From Chlamydiales bacterium (GTDB taxonomy: Bacteria > Chlamydiota > Chlamydiia > Chlamydiales > Criblamydiaceae): a DNA stretch of 64,000 nt. Numbering within the stretch: position 1 is the first letter of the stretch; every line of letters begins with the position of its first letter. The position numbers and the translations under genes were made by a program. Of the stretch, positions 1-9,158 are shown piece after piece. The DNA lies in assembly GCA_024233575.1 (NCBI GenBank), contig JACKPN010000007.1:1-64000 (forward strand). The letters run 5' to 3'. Under the pieces are notes generated by a model that was given only the letters and a program-made list of their open reading frames with translations, had not been told where the DNA came from and did not search any database.

Positions 1-2198
1 TGCTCGACACGTTTTTGCGCTGTCTCGATCGACTTGTTCAGGATACCCGCAGTAATTGGCTCGCCCTCGGGAGGACGGAACTTTTGCAGTACCGCGGTGA
101 TGCGCGGCGATGCGAACAGGCGCAATAAGGAATCTTCAAAGGAGATATAGAACTTCGATGAACCCGGGTCGCCCTGGCGCGCGCAACGGCCGCGCAGCTG
201 ACGGTCAGTGCGGCGCGATTGGTGACGCGTTGTGCCCATGACGTAGAGGCCTCCGAGGTCGGCAACGCCTTTTTCCAGCTTGATGTCGGTACCGCGTCCC
301 GCCATATTGGTGGCGATGGTGATCGCTGCGTGCTTGCCGGCACCAGCAATAATCTCTGCCTCTTTCTCATGATGCTTCGCGTTGAGGACGGTATGCGGCA
401 GCTTCGCACCGCGGAAAACGCGCGACAGCACTTCCGATGCGCTGACGGAGTCGGTACCGATCAGGATTGGTCGTCCTTTATGATGCTCTTCCGTCACCTC
501 TTTGAGGATCGCATTGTACTTCTCGCGCTCTGTCATATAGATTTCATCATTGTGGTCAGTGCGCTGGCATGGTTTGTTCGTCGGGATCTCCAGAACGTCG
601 AGGCTGTAGATCTGCTTCAGCTCGTTCGCTTCTGTGGACGCCGTTCCGGTCATACCGGCGAGCTTGTCATACATGCGGAAGTAGTTCTGCAGCGTGATCG
701 TCGCGTATGTCTGCGTCTCTTTCTGGATCTCGACACCTTCTTTCGCTTCGATCGCCTGATGCAGGCCATCGCTGAAGCGGCGTCCCGGCTGTGGACGTCC
801 GGTGTTTTCGTCGATGATAACGATCGTGCCGTCGTGTACGATGTAGTCGACATCTTTTTCCATCATCAGGTGGGCGCGCAGCAGCTGGCGCAAGTTGTGG
901 ACGCGCTCTTTGCGTTGGGCGTCTTCCTCTTGGACTTCTACTTTAGCATCTACTTTCTGTTCAGCAGTGAGGTTGGGATCAGCGTCGATCTTGAGGTATG
1001 CGTCGCTGATGTCCATCATCACGAAGTCGTCGGCGCCGTGGCCGTCTACACTGCGTGCGTTCCATGCAGCGATTCCTTTGTCCGTCAGTTCGTAGTCGTT
1101 GCCCTTTTCATCGACAGTCATGTAGAGCTGCGCAAGCATCTCCTTGCGCTCGTCTTTATTCTGGTCGGCATAGTAGTAGAGGTCCCAGCGATCCAGCACA
1201 GCGCGGAGGTCGGGATGTTCTTTGATTCTTTTGATTACGCGGTTGCGCGGTGTGCCTTTGCTGACAAGCCATAGTTTGCGCATCGCGTCTTCGTACTCTG
1301 CGCGTTCTTCTTTGTCTTTCGGCTCTTCGAATGGCGTATCGATATCTGCCTGCAGGAACGGCTCTACCACTTTGCGCGCTTCGTTGGCCATCTTGTTGCA
1401 CAGATCGCGCTGCTGGCGTACCAGCTCGTTGACGCCGTCTTTCAGCTCGACGTACATCTGTCTGCTGACAGGAACAGGGCCGGAGATGATCAGCGGCGTC
1501 CGCGCTTCGTCGATCAGAATGCTGTCGACCTCGTCGATGATCGCGAAGTAATAGCCGCGCTGCACTTGCTGCTCTTTCGATGTCGCCATGGAGTTGTCGC
1601 GCAGATAGTCGAAGCCGAACTCCGATGCTGTGCCGTAGACGATATCGGAGCGGTACAGGTCATGACGTTCTTCGGGCTGCGTATCGTTGGTGAGGGCGCC
1701 GGTGGTCATTCCCAGCCAGCGCAGCACCGAGCCGACCCATTCGCAGTCGCGCTTTGCCAGATAGTCGTTGACTGTTACCAAGTGTACGGGTTTTCCGGTG
1801 AGGGCGTTGAGGTAAAGAGCCATTACCGCTGTCAGCGTCTTACCTTCGCCAGTCTGCATTTCGGCGATGCTGCCTTTGTGCATGGCGATAGCGCCAATGA
1901 TCTGCACATCGTAGGGCACCATATCCCACTGCTGATTGTATCCCGAGACATGTACTTCTGTTCCACAGAGGCGGCGGCAGACGTTTTTGACGACAGCATA
2001 CGCTTCAGGAAGCAGGTCGTCCAGCGTCTCGCCTTGCTCGATCCTTTTACGGAATTCGTCGGTCTTCGCGCGGACAGCATCGTCGCTAAGTCCTTGAAGC
2101 TTCTCTTCTTCACTATTGATTTGCTCGACGATTTTTCTGTATTTGCGGACGGTACGGTCTTGTGCCGTGCCAAAGATTTTTTTAATAAAGCCAAACAT
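1..2198 (-). CDS. secA: Preprotein translocase ATPase SecA, N-terminal 732 residues (C-terminus outside window)
   Basis: SecA is the ATPase motor that pushes unfolded preproteins through SecYEG at the inner membrane. Translating the minus strand from the ATG at 2196-2198 gives an uninterrupted frame beginning MFGFIKKIFG and running off the window. The Walker A segment (MQTGEGKT, about residue 115), the Walker B region (DEVDS, about residue 220), the IATNMAGRGTDIKL helicase motif and the LRGRCARQGDPGSS motif are all visible. A charged insert follows the first nucleotide-binding motifs, as I would expect in a chlamydial SecA, which is about 970-1020 residues long. The missing part would be the helical scaffold/wing and C-terminal tail. 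The gene sits next to psd, mnmE and nth as in Chlamydia. Identity is secure; only the end is unseen. Confidence 0.96.
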   Translation of the reverse strand, partial: MFGFIKKIFGTAQDRTVRKYRKIVEQINSEEEKLQGLSDDAVRAKTDEFRKRIEQGETLDDLLPEAYAVVKNVCRRLCGTEVHVSGYNQQWDMVPYDVQIIGAIAMHKGSIAEMQTGEGKTLTAVMALYLNALTGKPVHLVTVNDYLAKRDCEWVGSVLRWLGMTTGALTNDTQPEERHDLYRSDIVYGTASEFGFDYLRDNSMATSKEQQVQRGYYFAIIDEVDSILIDEARTPLIISGPVPVSRQMYVELKDGVNELVRQQRDLCNKMANEARKVVEPFLQADIDTPFEEPKDKEERAEYEDAMRKLWLVSKGTPRNRVIKRIKEHPDLRAVLDRWDLYYYADQNKDERKEMLAQLYMTVDEKGNDYELTDKGIAAWNARSVDGHGADDFVMMDISDAYLKIDADPNLTAEQKVDAKVEVQEEDAQRKERVHNLRQLLRAHLMMEKDVDYIVHDGTIVIIDENTGRPQPGRRFSDGLHQAIEAKEGVEIQKETQTYATITLQNYFRMYDKLAGMTGTASTEANELKQIYSLDVLEIPTNKPCQRTDHNDEIYMTEREKYNAILKEVTEEHHKGRPILIGTDSVSASEVLSRVFRGAKLPHTVLNAKHHEKEAEIIAGAGKHAAITIATNMAGRGTDIKLEKGVADLGGLYVMGTTRHQSRRTDRQLRGRCARQGDPGSSKFYISFEDSLLRLFASPRITAVLQKFRPPEGEPITAGILNKSIETAQKRVE

Positions 2199-2265
2199 GC
2201 AGGTTCTTCGCTGTGATGTGTTAATAAGGTAATATTTTACGTCGATCGACTATTAATAGCAAGGG

Positions 2266-2295
2266 TTGGCCAGGAATTGTCCGATTAGGTATAAT
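2266..2295 (+). promoter_or_regulatory. Candidate sigma-70 promoter for the BI-1 family gene
   Basis: A TATAAT -10 box (2290-2295) lies 18 bp downstream of TTGGCC (2266-2271), a 4/6 match to the -35 consensus. This is 26 bp before the ATG at 2322, in the short divergent gap to secA. It is a prediction from motif and spacing only. Confidence 0.45.
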
Positions 2296-2321
2296 AGCGT
2301 TAATTTTACAAGGAGGCAATT

Positions 2322-3065
2322 ATGCGCTCATCAAATCCCACATTGCAATCCAATGCGTTTGCCAACTTCGGCTATCTAACAGATCGTTCGGAGATGATGA
2401 CTGTTCAGGGCGTCATCACCAAGACCCTGATCTGTCTGTTTTGCGTGCTGCTTACAGCAAGTTATACTTGGTATCAGTTTTACACCACCGGTGACGTCAA
2501 TGCCGTTTCCGGATGGATGACCGTCGGTTTGATCGGCGGCTTGGTGCTCGCCCTCGTCACCATTTTCAAAAAAGAGTGGGCGATGTACAGCGCGCCGGCA
2601 TATGCGCTGTTTGAAGGACTATTTCTCGGCGGCATTTCTGCTATGTTCGAGATGCAGTTCCATGGCATTGTGATCCAAGCTGTTGGGCTGACATTCGGAA
2701 CGATGTTCTGCATGTTGTTCATCTATCAGTCCGGGCTGATCCAGGTTACCGATAAGTTCCGTATCGGCGTCTTCGCTGCAACGGGCGCTGTCGCTCTCGT
2801 GTACATCGTCTCCCTCGTGCTGAGCTTTTTCGGTATCCAGGTACCGTTCATCTACAGCAACGGCCTCATTGGCATCGGCTTCAGCCTGCTTGTTGTCGGC
2901 ATCGCTGCGTTGAACCTTGTCTTGGATTTCGATTTCATTGAACGCGCCGCTGCGCAGGGAGCTCCGAAATACATGGAATGGTACGCCAGCTTCGGTCTGA
3001 TGGTCACGCTGATCTGGTTATACCTTGAGTTCTTGCGTCTGTTGTCGAAGATTCGCAGCCGCTAG
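2322..3065 (+). CDS. BI-1 (Bax inhibitor-1)/YccA-family inner-membrane protein
   Basis: A polytopic membrane protein of 247 residues with about seven hydrophobic segments, including a YALFEGLFLGGIS segment and the C-terminal ALNLVLDFDFIE region typical of the BI-1/YbhL/YccA family. Bacterial members are inner-membrane proteins linked to calcium leak and to control of membrane proteases; the precise role here is unknown. A strong Shine-Dalgarno AGGAGG at 2311-2316 fixes the ATG at 2322. The gene is divergent from secA and overlaps the convergent psd gene tail-to-tail by 48 bp. Family assignment is confident; function is inferred. Confidence 0.88.
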   Translation: MRSSNPTLQSNAFANFGYLTDRSEMMTVQGVITKTLICLFCVLLTASYTWYQFYTTGDVNAVSGWMTVGLIGGLVLALVTIFKKEWAMYSAPAYALFEGLFLGGISAMFEMQFHGIVIQAVGLTFGTMFCMLFIYQSGLIQVTDKFRIGVFAATGAVALVYIVSLVLSFFGIQVPFIYSNGLIGIGFSLLVVGIAALNLVLDFDFIERAAAQGAPKYMEWYASFGLMVTLIWLYLEFLRLLSKIRSR

Positions 3066-3938
3066 CGGTTGACCCATGAGGCAGCGCATTTCATAGCCTG
3101 CCTCAGTGGCTTCCAGTAGATCGCTGTCGATGGCGATCCTTCCCTTTTCAAAGAGGAGGATCAATGCCGAGGCGCCGAAGGAGAAATAACCCTTTTCGGC
3201 GCCTTTCTCGTATGTGGCATCCGGTAAATACGTCTGGATGACGCTGCCCACGTTTGTTGCGCCCACTTCAATGTAAAGGACCCTTCCTAAAGACTCGGTT
3301 TTCAGCTCTGTTACGAAACGTTTGTTCTCAGTGAAGATCTCGATATTCTGTTTCACCGCGAATGGATTGACCGAATAGAGGTAGCCATTAATCCTGAGCG
3401 GTTTTCCCGGAATGCAGTCGCAGGGAAAATGAAAGCGATGGTAATCGGTAGGGCAGAGCCGCGCCATCACCATGCTGCCTCCTGCATAACGTTCCGCTAG
3501 AGAACTATCTCCAATGAGATTGGCAAGAGAGAACTTTTTTCCTTTGATGATGAATCCGTTGGCTGCGGCGATATCCTGATAAAAGTAGTAGCGCGCATCG
3601 GCAGGCATCACCACAGGTGCATCGCTAATTGGGCGACATGACTGTTTTAGTTGTCGCGTAAAAAAGGCGTTGAACGAGCGGTAACTCTCCGCCCTATCGA
3701 GAAAATCATCAACATCGATATTGAATTTTTTGATGAACGGAAGAATTTTTTTTCTGCTCCACGGCATCTTTTGGCAGACGCCATACAGCCAGGAAAAGAA
3801 GGGCACCTTCGCTGAAAGCGTCCTCAACAGGCTTCCTATCATGCTCTTGCCATAGACAAAGCGCAGCATCTCACCGCCATAGACCTCTTCGGTCTCGCGC
3901 TTTCCCGTTTTCCTGTCGATGTAGATAATTGGTTCCAT
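3018..3938 (-). CDS. psd: Phosphatidylserine decarboxylase
   Basis: A 306-residue proenzyme that makes phosphatidylethanolamine from phosphatidylserine at the inner membrane. Hallmarks are the CPTDYHRFHFPCD segment (about residues 162-174, with the conserved His), the VGATNVGS motif (about 226-232) and a C-terminal FGAS site (254-257). Family members cleave themselves at such a site (LGST/GGST) to form the pyruvoyl cofactor, so Ser257 is the predicted pyruvoyl residue. The GAS variant in place of GST is worth noting. It lies between secA and mnmE, as CT699 does in C. trachomatis. The last 48 bp overlap the 3' end of the BI-1 family gene on the other strand. Confidence 0.93.
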   Translation of the reverse strand: MEPIIYIDRKTGKRETEEVYGGEMLRFVYGKSMIGSLLRTLSAKVPFFSWLYGVCQKMPWSRKKILPFIKKFNIDVDDFLDRAESYRSFNAFFTRQLKQSCRPISDAPVVMPADARYYFYQDIAAANGFIIKGKKFSLANLIGDSSLAERYAGGSMVMARLCPTDYHRFHFPCDCIPGKPLRINGYLYSVNPFAVKQNIEIFTENKRFVTELKTESLGRVLYIEVGATNVGSVIQTYLPDATYEKGAEKGYFSFGASALILLFEKGRIAIDSDLLEATEAGYEMRCLMGQPLAAANLRQQTQELKV

Positions 3939-3974
3939 GCCTTTAGGATACCATGAACAGAAGAACGCAGCAAG

Positions 3975-5255
3975 TTAGAGAGATAGGTCGCTCTTCATTT
4001 CTTCAGGCGAAGCAAGCCGCGGCAATGAACCTTTCGGAAAATGATACGGTCCCGGATCATCATAAGATGTAAGATTCTCCCTTACCCTAAGCACATTCGC
4101 CATGCCTCCTAGGATTGTTTGACCGAATTGTCCGTCAAATCCGAGCATGGGAATGCTGTTTTCCGGAAGCGGCATGCCCATTTTTGTCATATCTCGCATG
4201 CCTGTTGTTCCCATAGTCATATACCCGGGAATCAATCGATCGATTTTTTCATCGAGATCCCCTGTTTCCATTCCAATCATATTTGGAAAATTGTGCCCCA
4301 TCTGGTTCATCGTATGATGGGTCATATGACAATGGAACAGCCAATCTCCGGGGTTATTGGCGATAAATTCGATCACTTTTGCTGCACCGACAGGAACAAG
4401 GACTGTTGTTTCCGGCATAACCAAAGATTTATCTTTCACCCAGCCTCCATCAGAACCGATAATTTTAAAATTGTAGCCGTGTAGATGGATAGGGTGATGG
4501 TCCATGGCGCTCAAATTCCCATATCGAATCCACACTTTGTCACCCAATTTGGCTACTAATGGCTCGGTGTATGGCATGACCTTGCCGTTCATCGTTAGGA
4601 TGTTAAAGTCGGTCATCGCATTAGGGTCAGGCCTTGCTGAGCCAACGTGTACGCTCCACTCATGAAGAAGAATAGCAAAATCCCGGTCGGGACGCTGATT
4701 GCGGTCTTTCTCTCTTGCTTGAACAATGATCATTCCGACAAGCCCCATCCCTTCTTGCGTCATCGGATCAAAGTGTGAATGGTACATAAATGTTCCGGCA
4801 TCGGGAAAATAAAATTCATAAACGAATGTTTCGCCTGGTTTGATTGCCGGCTGCGTTAATCCATAGACGCCGTCCATCCCACATGGCAGAAGCACTCCAT
4901 GCCAGTGTACAGATGTCGATACCGGAAGTCGGTTGGTAACATAGATACGGACAAGGTCTCCTGCTCCCGCTTCAATGACAGGTCCTGGGACTGATCCGTT
5001 AAATCCCCAAGCGTTTACTGTTATTCCCTTAGCGATTTCCCAGCGTATCGGTTCTGCGGTGAGATGGAATACCTTGATTCCATCAACAATACGATATGGA
5101 ACTTTGGAGCCATTTGGTACAACGCAAGGTGTATAATCCTGCCCCTCAACAGCAGGAGAGAGCTGTTGACGTTCCGCCTTTTCCCAAGGCACAGGCGGAA
5201 TCGAGTAAGCTTGCGCTAAAGAAAGCATGGTTAGGATAGTCAGACGCCAATACAT
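3975..5255 (-). CDS. Exported multicopper oxidase (laccase/CopA type)
   Basis: A 426-residue copper enzyme with a short N-terminal signal sequence (ends near LSLAQA, residue 16). All four copper-binding motifs are visible: HWHG (117-120), HSH (159-161), HPIHLHG (254-260) and HCHMTHHTMNQM (308-319). The last provides the T1 ligands and a Met axial ligand (Met319). A Met-rich stretch near residues 329-365 (MGTTGMRDMTKMGM) could bind extra copper, as in CueO/CopA proteins that oxidise Cu(I). It starts 10 bp after the outer-membrane efflux gene ends and is surely co-transcribed with it. The pair looks like a copper-tolerance module. Substrate (Cu(I) or phenolics) cannot be told from sequence. Confidence 0.9.
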   Translation of the reverse strand: MYWRLTILTMLSLAQAYSIPPVPWEKAERQQLSPAVEGQDYTPCVVPNGSKVPYRIVDGIKVFHLTAEPIRWEIAKGITVNAWGFNGSVPGPVIEAGAGDLVRIYVTNRLPVSTSVHWHGVLLPCGMDGVYGLTQPAIKPGETFVYEFYFPDAGTFMYHSHFDPMTQEGMGLVGMIIVQAREKDRNQRPDRDFAILLHEWSVHVGSARPDPNAMTDFNILTMNGKVMPYTEPLVAKLGDKVWIRYGNLSAMDHHPIHLHGYNFKIIGSDGGWVKDKSLVMPETTVLVPVGAAKVIEFIANNPGDWLFHCHMTHHTMNQMGHNFPNMIGMETGDLDEKIDRLIPGYMTMGTTGMRDMTKMGMPLPENSIPMLGFDGQFGQTILGGMANVLRVRENLTSYDDPGPYHFPKGSLPRLASPEEMKSDLSL

Positions 5256-5265
5256 GATGCTGCCT

Positions 5266-6624
5266 TTAGTTGTGGATCATTCTTCCGTTCAATAATGTTT
5301 CTATCTCCGTTCTTGCTGTCCAGTAGTCTTTGAAGGAAAGTATCGATCGAATTTTCGTATCGATCTCGTTCTGTTTTGTTTCCAACAATTGAAAAACTCC
5401 TATTTGCATGGCATTCAGCTGATGCAAGGTCTCTTGCGTGACTTCTTCTTCGAGGGGGATGACCACATCATGAAAATGGCGGTATCGAAATAACGCATTG
5501 GTCATCCGAAACATTGCGGAACGTGCTGCTGAGCGGATGTCGATGACAAGAGCGCAGTACTCTTTCCATTGCTTGGAGAGCCGAGCACACCCTTCAGCTT
5601 TTTTTGCCATTCCTGTATCGAAGATGGGAATGCTTAACGAAAATTGAGGACCGATGAACCAGCCGCCCTCAGGCTCTTTCTCAGAATCAGGACCAATATA
5701 CATTTCAGGGAATACCTGCTCGCTTATTTCAATTCCCATACTGATAGCTGTAGCCTTGATCCTTTTCCGTGCCATTTTGAGGTCTATACTGTTTGTTATG
5801 GCCATTCTTTCGATATCTGCCACTTCATTCACTAATGGAGGAATATTCTCTGCATCTTTTCCTATTTCCCAATTGAGCCTGCAGCCCCATAAGCCCATGA
5901 GAACATTAAGCCGTTCCCTGGCATCTACGACAGCGACTTCGCTTTCAGCGAGGTCGATTTTTTTCTTTTCATAATTTGCTCTTTCGATAGTCAAGGATAA
6001 GCTGTTGATATTTCCTGCAGCATAGAGCCTTTTAGCGGCATCGTAAGACAATTCACCGGCCTCAAACTGCTGCATTTGCAAGTCTAGCAGCTGGTTGGCA
6101 GCTTGAAGTGTATAAAAAGCGATTGTTGTCTCTGCGATCACATCGAGAACACGCGCAGTCACTTCCTCTTTGACAATTTCCAACTCAGTGTAGGCTAACC
6201 GTTTTTTAAGAGGCTTCAGTAGTAAATCGAGGAGATTTTGCACCAAGCCCATTTCGATGATGCTTGCTGACTCGACAAGATTTTCATAACGGAGTGATAG
6301 GGAAAAAATGGGATTCTGAAGCAACCCCGCCTGTACCAGGTGTGCTTGTGCGATGCCCAAATCTTCATACGTTGCCTTTAGCAGTTGGTTGTTCAGCAGG
6401 GCGATTTTCACCACTTGGTCGATTGTTAATTCTTCTTGAAGCGTATCTTCCAGCCAATCGTTGAAAGAGTAGTCGTTATCCCATGAGATTTCTTGCCCGC
6501 TACGCTCAACGACATCTTGTTGGACATGATGAAAAGCATGTGTCGGACTGGTCGATATGCGCGAACAACTTGAAAAGGTGATTGCGGTTGCGATGCTCAT
6601 GCCGATGATTGGGTACAGCTTCAT
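5266..6624 (-). CDS. Outer-membrane efflux lipoprotein, TolC/CusC family
   Basis: A 452-residue protein with a lipoprotein signal (lipobox TFSSC, Cys20) followed by two long helical/coiled repeats characteristic of outer-membrane factors of heavy-metal and drug exporters (CusC/OprM-like). Typical features are the internal LSLRYENLVE strand, GPQFSLSIPIFDTG in the second half, and the final RTEIETLLNG. It precedes the multicopper oxidase by 10 bp in the same operon, which suggests copper efflux. No CusA/CusB partner lies nearby, so an inner-membrane pump must be encoded elsewhere or is absent. Outer-membrane factor identity is confident; the metal is inferred from the neighbour. Confidence 0.85.
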   Translation of the reverse strand: MKLYPIIGMSIATAITFSSCSRISTSPTHAFHHVQQDVVERSGQEISWDNDYSFNDWLEDTLQEELTIDQVVKIALLNNQLLKATYEDLGIAQAHLVQAGLLQNPIFSLSLRYENLVESASIIEMGLVQNLLDLLLKPLKKRLAYTELEIVKEEVTARVLDVIAETTIAFYTLQAANQLLDLQMQQFEAGELSYDAAKRLYAAGNINSLSLTIERANYEKKKIDLAESEVAVVDARERLNVLMGLWGCRLNWEIGKDAENIPPLVNEVADIERMAITNSIDLKMARKRIKATAISMGIEISEQVFPEMYIGPDSEKEPEGGWFIGPQFSLSIPIFDTGMAKKAEGCARLSKQWKEYCALVIDIRSAARSAMFRMTNALFRYRHFHDVVIPLEEEVTQETLHQLNAMQIGVFQLLETKQNEIDTKIRSILSFKDYWTARTEIETLLNGRMIHN

Positions 6625-6832
6625 TAAGAGTGCTTTTTCTGTCCTTATTCAATTCGATTTAAAACAAAAATCACTGCAATTCAAGCAGTAAGAAAATGTA
6701 GAGATACCCAGGGAAACTGTGGGCGTTGTCTCTAAGGTTATTATTATTAGAAGGATAAAATATTTTCCGTAATATGTAAAATATTATTTTAAGTCTGTAT
6801 AAAGAGGTGGGACAGCACAGGGAGGCGCTTAT

Positions 6833-7768
6833 ATGGTTTCACCGATGCAATACACTAATAGTCAAGGCTCAGGATATTCTTCTATCAACCCAATACAACC
6901 ACTGCGGTATCTAGGTCAGGGACATAGCGTCACAAGAATGAATTCTGCTACGTTTGCAGAACTTCCGCGTATCCATCAGGCGTTTTACTGCGCGATCAAT
7001 CATGATATAGTCGACTTTTCCGAGGTATACAAATATTTGCAAGAAGGGGATGATGTCAACGCTAAGGGTTTGCGAGGCAAGACTTTGCTGCATGAAGCTG
7101 TCTGGCACATGAAATTTGCTTACCCTTTAGCGCAACGTCTTCTTGACCACCCTTTCATCAAAATAAGCGACTTTGACGACACCGGACATACGCCTCTTTT
7201 CCTTGCCGTATCCTCTTCATCACATCGGGGAAATCGTCAGATTGCTCTTAACCTTGAGAGGATGCTTATTCTTAGAGGCGCCAATCCTGATCTTGCTGAA
7301 AATCGTCAGATATCCGCCTTTAACTATGCGCAGCGTCTTGACATCCTGTTGACGTTGCCTCGACGATGGGAGATCGGGTTGCCTCGTCAAGCTGTAGTCA
7401 TGAGCAGGGCGAAAAAAGAACGCGTAGAAAGGACGAAGGTTCTTCAGCGTCTCAACCAAAAGCGCAAAATTGATTTAGCAAGAAAATATTTTCATGGACG
7501 CATGACTCATAAACAAGCGCTCAGGCGAATTCAGCATCAAGAGGAAGGAACTTACTTCACGTATATTGATGCCAATGCAATTAGCGGATTTCTAAATCTC
7601 TATCTTATCTTTCAAGGTAATGACGGGTACACGAGAAAATGTTTGGTCGAATGGAATCCTTATCAGAATGGGTATGTCTACTGCAACAAGTCCTATCCTT
7701 CGATAGATGCGATCATCAAAGGAAATCAGGACATATACCGAAAACCTTTTCACTGGTATAATGGTTGA
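6833..7768 (+). CDS. Ankyrin-repeat protein with a C-terminal SH2-like domain; candidate effector
   Basis: 311 residues, no signal peptide. Residues 45-170 look like ankyrin repeats (GKTLLHEAVW, GHTPLFLAVSSS, LILRGANPDLA). Residues 218-311 follow the plan of a eukaryotic SH2 domain: an entry YFHGRMTHKQAL (219-230), GTYFTYI (239-245) where SH2 domains have GTFLVR, a following strand FLNLYLIFQ, a CLVEWN..NGYVYCNK hairpin, and YPSIDAIIKG as the late helix. The invariant phosphotyrosine-binding Arg of FLVR is Tyr244 here, so phosphotyrosine binding would need another residue. A GGGAGG-type ribosome site precedes the ATG. The gene stands alone between the divergent efflux operon and mnmE. The ankyrin part is confident; the SH2 call rests on motif order and needs a profile search. 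Confidence 0.7.
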   Translation: MVSPMQYTNSQGSGYSSINPIQPLRYLGQGHSVTRMNSATFAELPRIHQAFYCAINHDIVDFSEVYKYLQEGDDVNAKGLRGKTLLHEAVWHMKFAYPLAQRLLDHPFIKISDFDDTGHTPLFLAVSSSSHRGNRQIALNLERMLILRGANPDLAENRQISAFNYAQRLDILLTLPRRWEIGLPRQAVVMSRAKKERVERTKVLQRLNQKRKIDLARKYFHGRMTHKQALRRIQHQEEGTYFTYIDANAISGFLNLYLIFQGNDGYTRKCLVEWNPYQNGYVYCNKSYPSIDAIIKGNQDIYRKPFHWYNG

Positions 7769-7784
7769 TTAATTCAGGTATATT

Positions 7785-9158
7785 ATGGAATTTGTTCATC
7801 AGCCGTATCGTCCCGGTGAAACCATCGCCGCGATCGCCACGCCCCTTGGCGAAGGGGGAGTAGCGATTATCCGTATCTCCGGAGATGATGCCATCGCTGT
7901 CGCCGACCGTATCTTTTCCGGATCGGTGCCGAAATATCGCACCCATACCGCCCATTATGGTCATATCATCGATGCCGATGGCAAACATGTCGATGATGTG
8001 CTGCTGCTGCCCATGCTCGGCAAACGTTCGTTCACCGGTGAAGACACCGTAGAGATCCATTGCCATGGCGGCAGCATCATCACCAGACGCGTCCTTGAAG
8101 TTGTCATCGCCGCCGGCGCACGTCAAGCGATGCCGGGAGAATTTTCCTTTAAAGCGTTCATCAACGGAAAGATTGACCTCGCTCAGGCAGAAGCGATCCA
8201 GGAGCTGATCTGCGCGAAAAACGACCGTGCCCTCGACGCTGCGGAAAGCCAGCTTCAGGGGAAGCTGTCAGCAGAGGTCATTCGTTTCCAGCAAGGACTG
8301 ACGGAGATCGCTGCCATCCTCGAAGCGTGGGTAGACTTCCCTGATGAAGGGCTTGAGTTTGCAAGCATGGAGGAGGTCATCGCGCAGCTTGAAGCTACTT
8401 GTCATGAGATGCAACGCCTCCTCGACACCTTCCACGATGGAAAAATTCTCCATGATGGCATCGCCCTATGCCTTGTTGGCAGCCCCAACGTAGGTAAATC
8501 GTCGCTGATGAACGCCCTCCTCGACAAAGAACGCGCTATCGTGTCGCATATCCCTGGCACCACACGCGATATTGTGGAAGATCAACTGCGCCTGAATGGA
8601 CTCAACTTCCGCCTTACCGATACCGCCGGCGTTCGTGAGGGTGCCGAGGTGATCGAGCAGGAAGGCATACGCCGCACACGCAAGGCAATGACAGAAGCGG
8701 ACCTGATCCTTCTCGTCCTCGATGCCAACAAAGGGATCGACTCTCAAGATCATCAACTTCTCAATGAAGCTGCTCCTGAAAAAACAATTGTCGTCTGGAA
8801 CAAGAGCGACCTCCCTCATGACATTACCGATCTATCCCTTCCTCACGTTGTGACTGTTTCTGCAAAAGAAAAACAAGGAATCGACCGCCTGCATAAGATC
8901 ATCGACGAGGTGATCTGGAAGCATGGGCCGCCATCGCGTGAAGAGGTACTGATCACCAGCGTCCGCCATAAAGAGGCGCTCGGCAACAGCATCGCCGCCG
9001 GCCGAAGGGTCATCGAAGGACTCAGACAGGACGTCTCCCCTGAGTTCATCACCCTGGACATGCGCTGTTGCCTTGTCGAGCTCGGAAAGATCATCGGCGC
9101 CGATATCGGTGAAGATATCCTGTCGGCAATCTTTTCAAAATTCTGCATCGGAAAATAA
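7785..9158 (+). CDS. mnmE: tRNA modification GTPase MnmE (TrmE)
   Basis: A 457-residue GTPase which, with MnmG, installs the (carboxymethyl)aminomethyl group on U34 of tRNAs. It has the N-terminal folate-binding domain (TIAAIATPLGEGGVAIIRISG), a G domain with GSPNVGKSS (G1), DTAG (G3) and NKSD (G4), and the invariant C-terminal CIGK. Its stop overlaps the nth start by one base (TAATG), indicating translational coupling. The psd-mnmE-nth neighbourhood is chlamydial, although the copper module and the SH2-like gene now separate psd from mnmE. Confidence 0.97.
   Translation: MEFVHQPYRPGETIAAIATPLGEGGVAIIRISGDDAIAVADRIFSGSVPKYRTHTAHYGHIIDADGKHVDDVLLLPMLGKRSFTGEDTVEIHCHGGSIITRRVLEVVIAAGARQAMPGEFSFKAFINGKIDLAQAEAIQELICAKNDRALDAAESQLQGKLSAEVIRFQQGLTEIAAILEAWVDFPDEGLEFASMEEVIAQLEATCHEMQRLLDTFHDGKILHDGIALCLVGSPNVGKSSLMNALLDKERAIVSHIPGTTRDIVEDQLRLNGLNFRLTDTAGVREGAEVIEQEGIRRTRKAMTEADLILLVLDANKGIDSQDHQLLNEAAPEKTIVVWNKSDLPHDITDLSLPHVVTVSAKEKQGIDRLHKIIDEVIWKHGPPSREEVLITSVRHKEALGNSIAAGRRVIEGLRQDVSPEFITLDMRCCLVELGKIIGADIGEDILSAIFSKFCIGK

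Noticed and set aside
219..2216. Long plus-strand open frames (219-1274, 1566-2216)
   Set aside because: They are antisense to SecA, which is unmistakable on the minus strand; the plus-strand translations have no recognisable motif and no ribosome sites.
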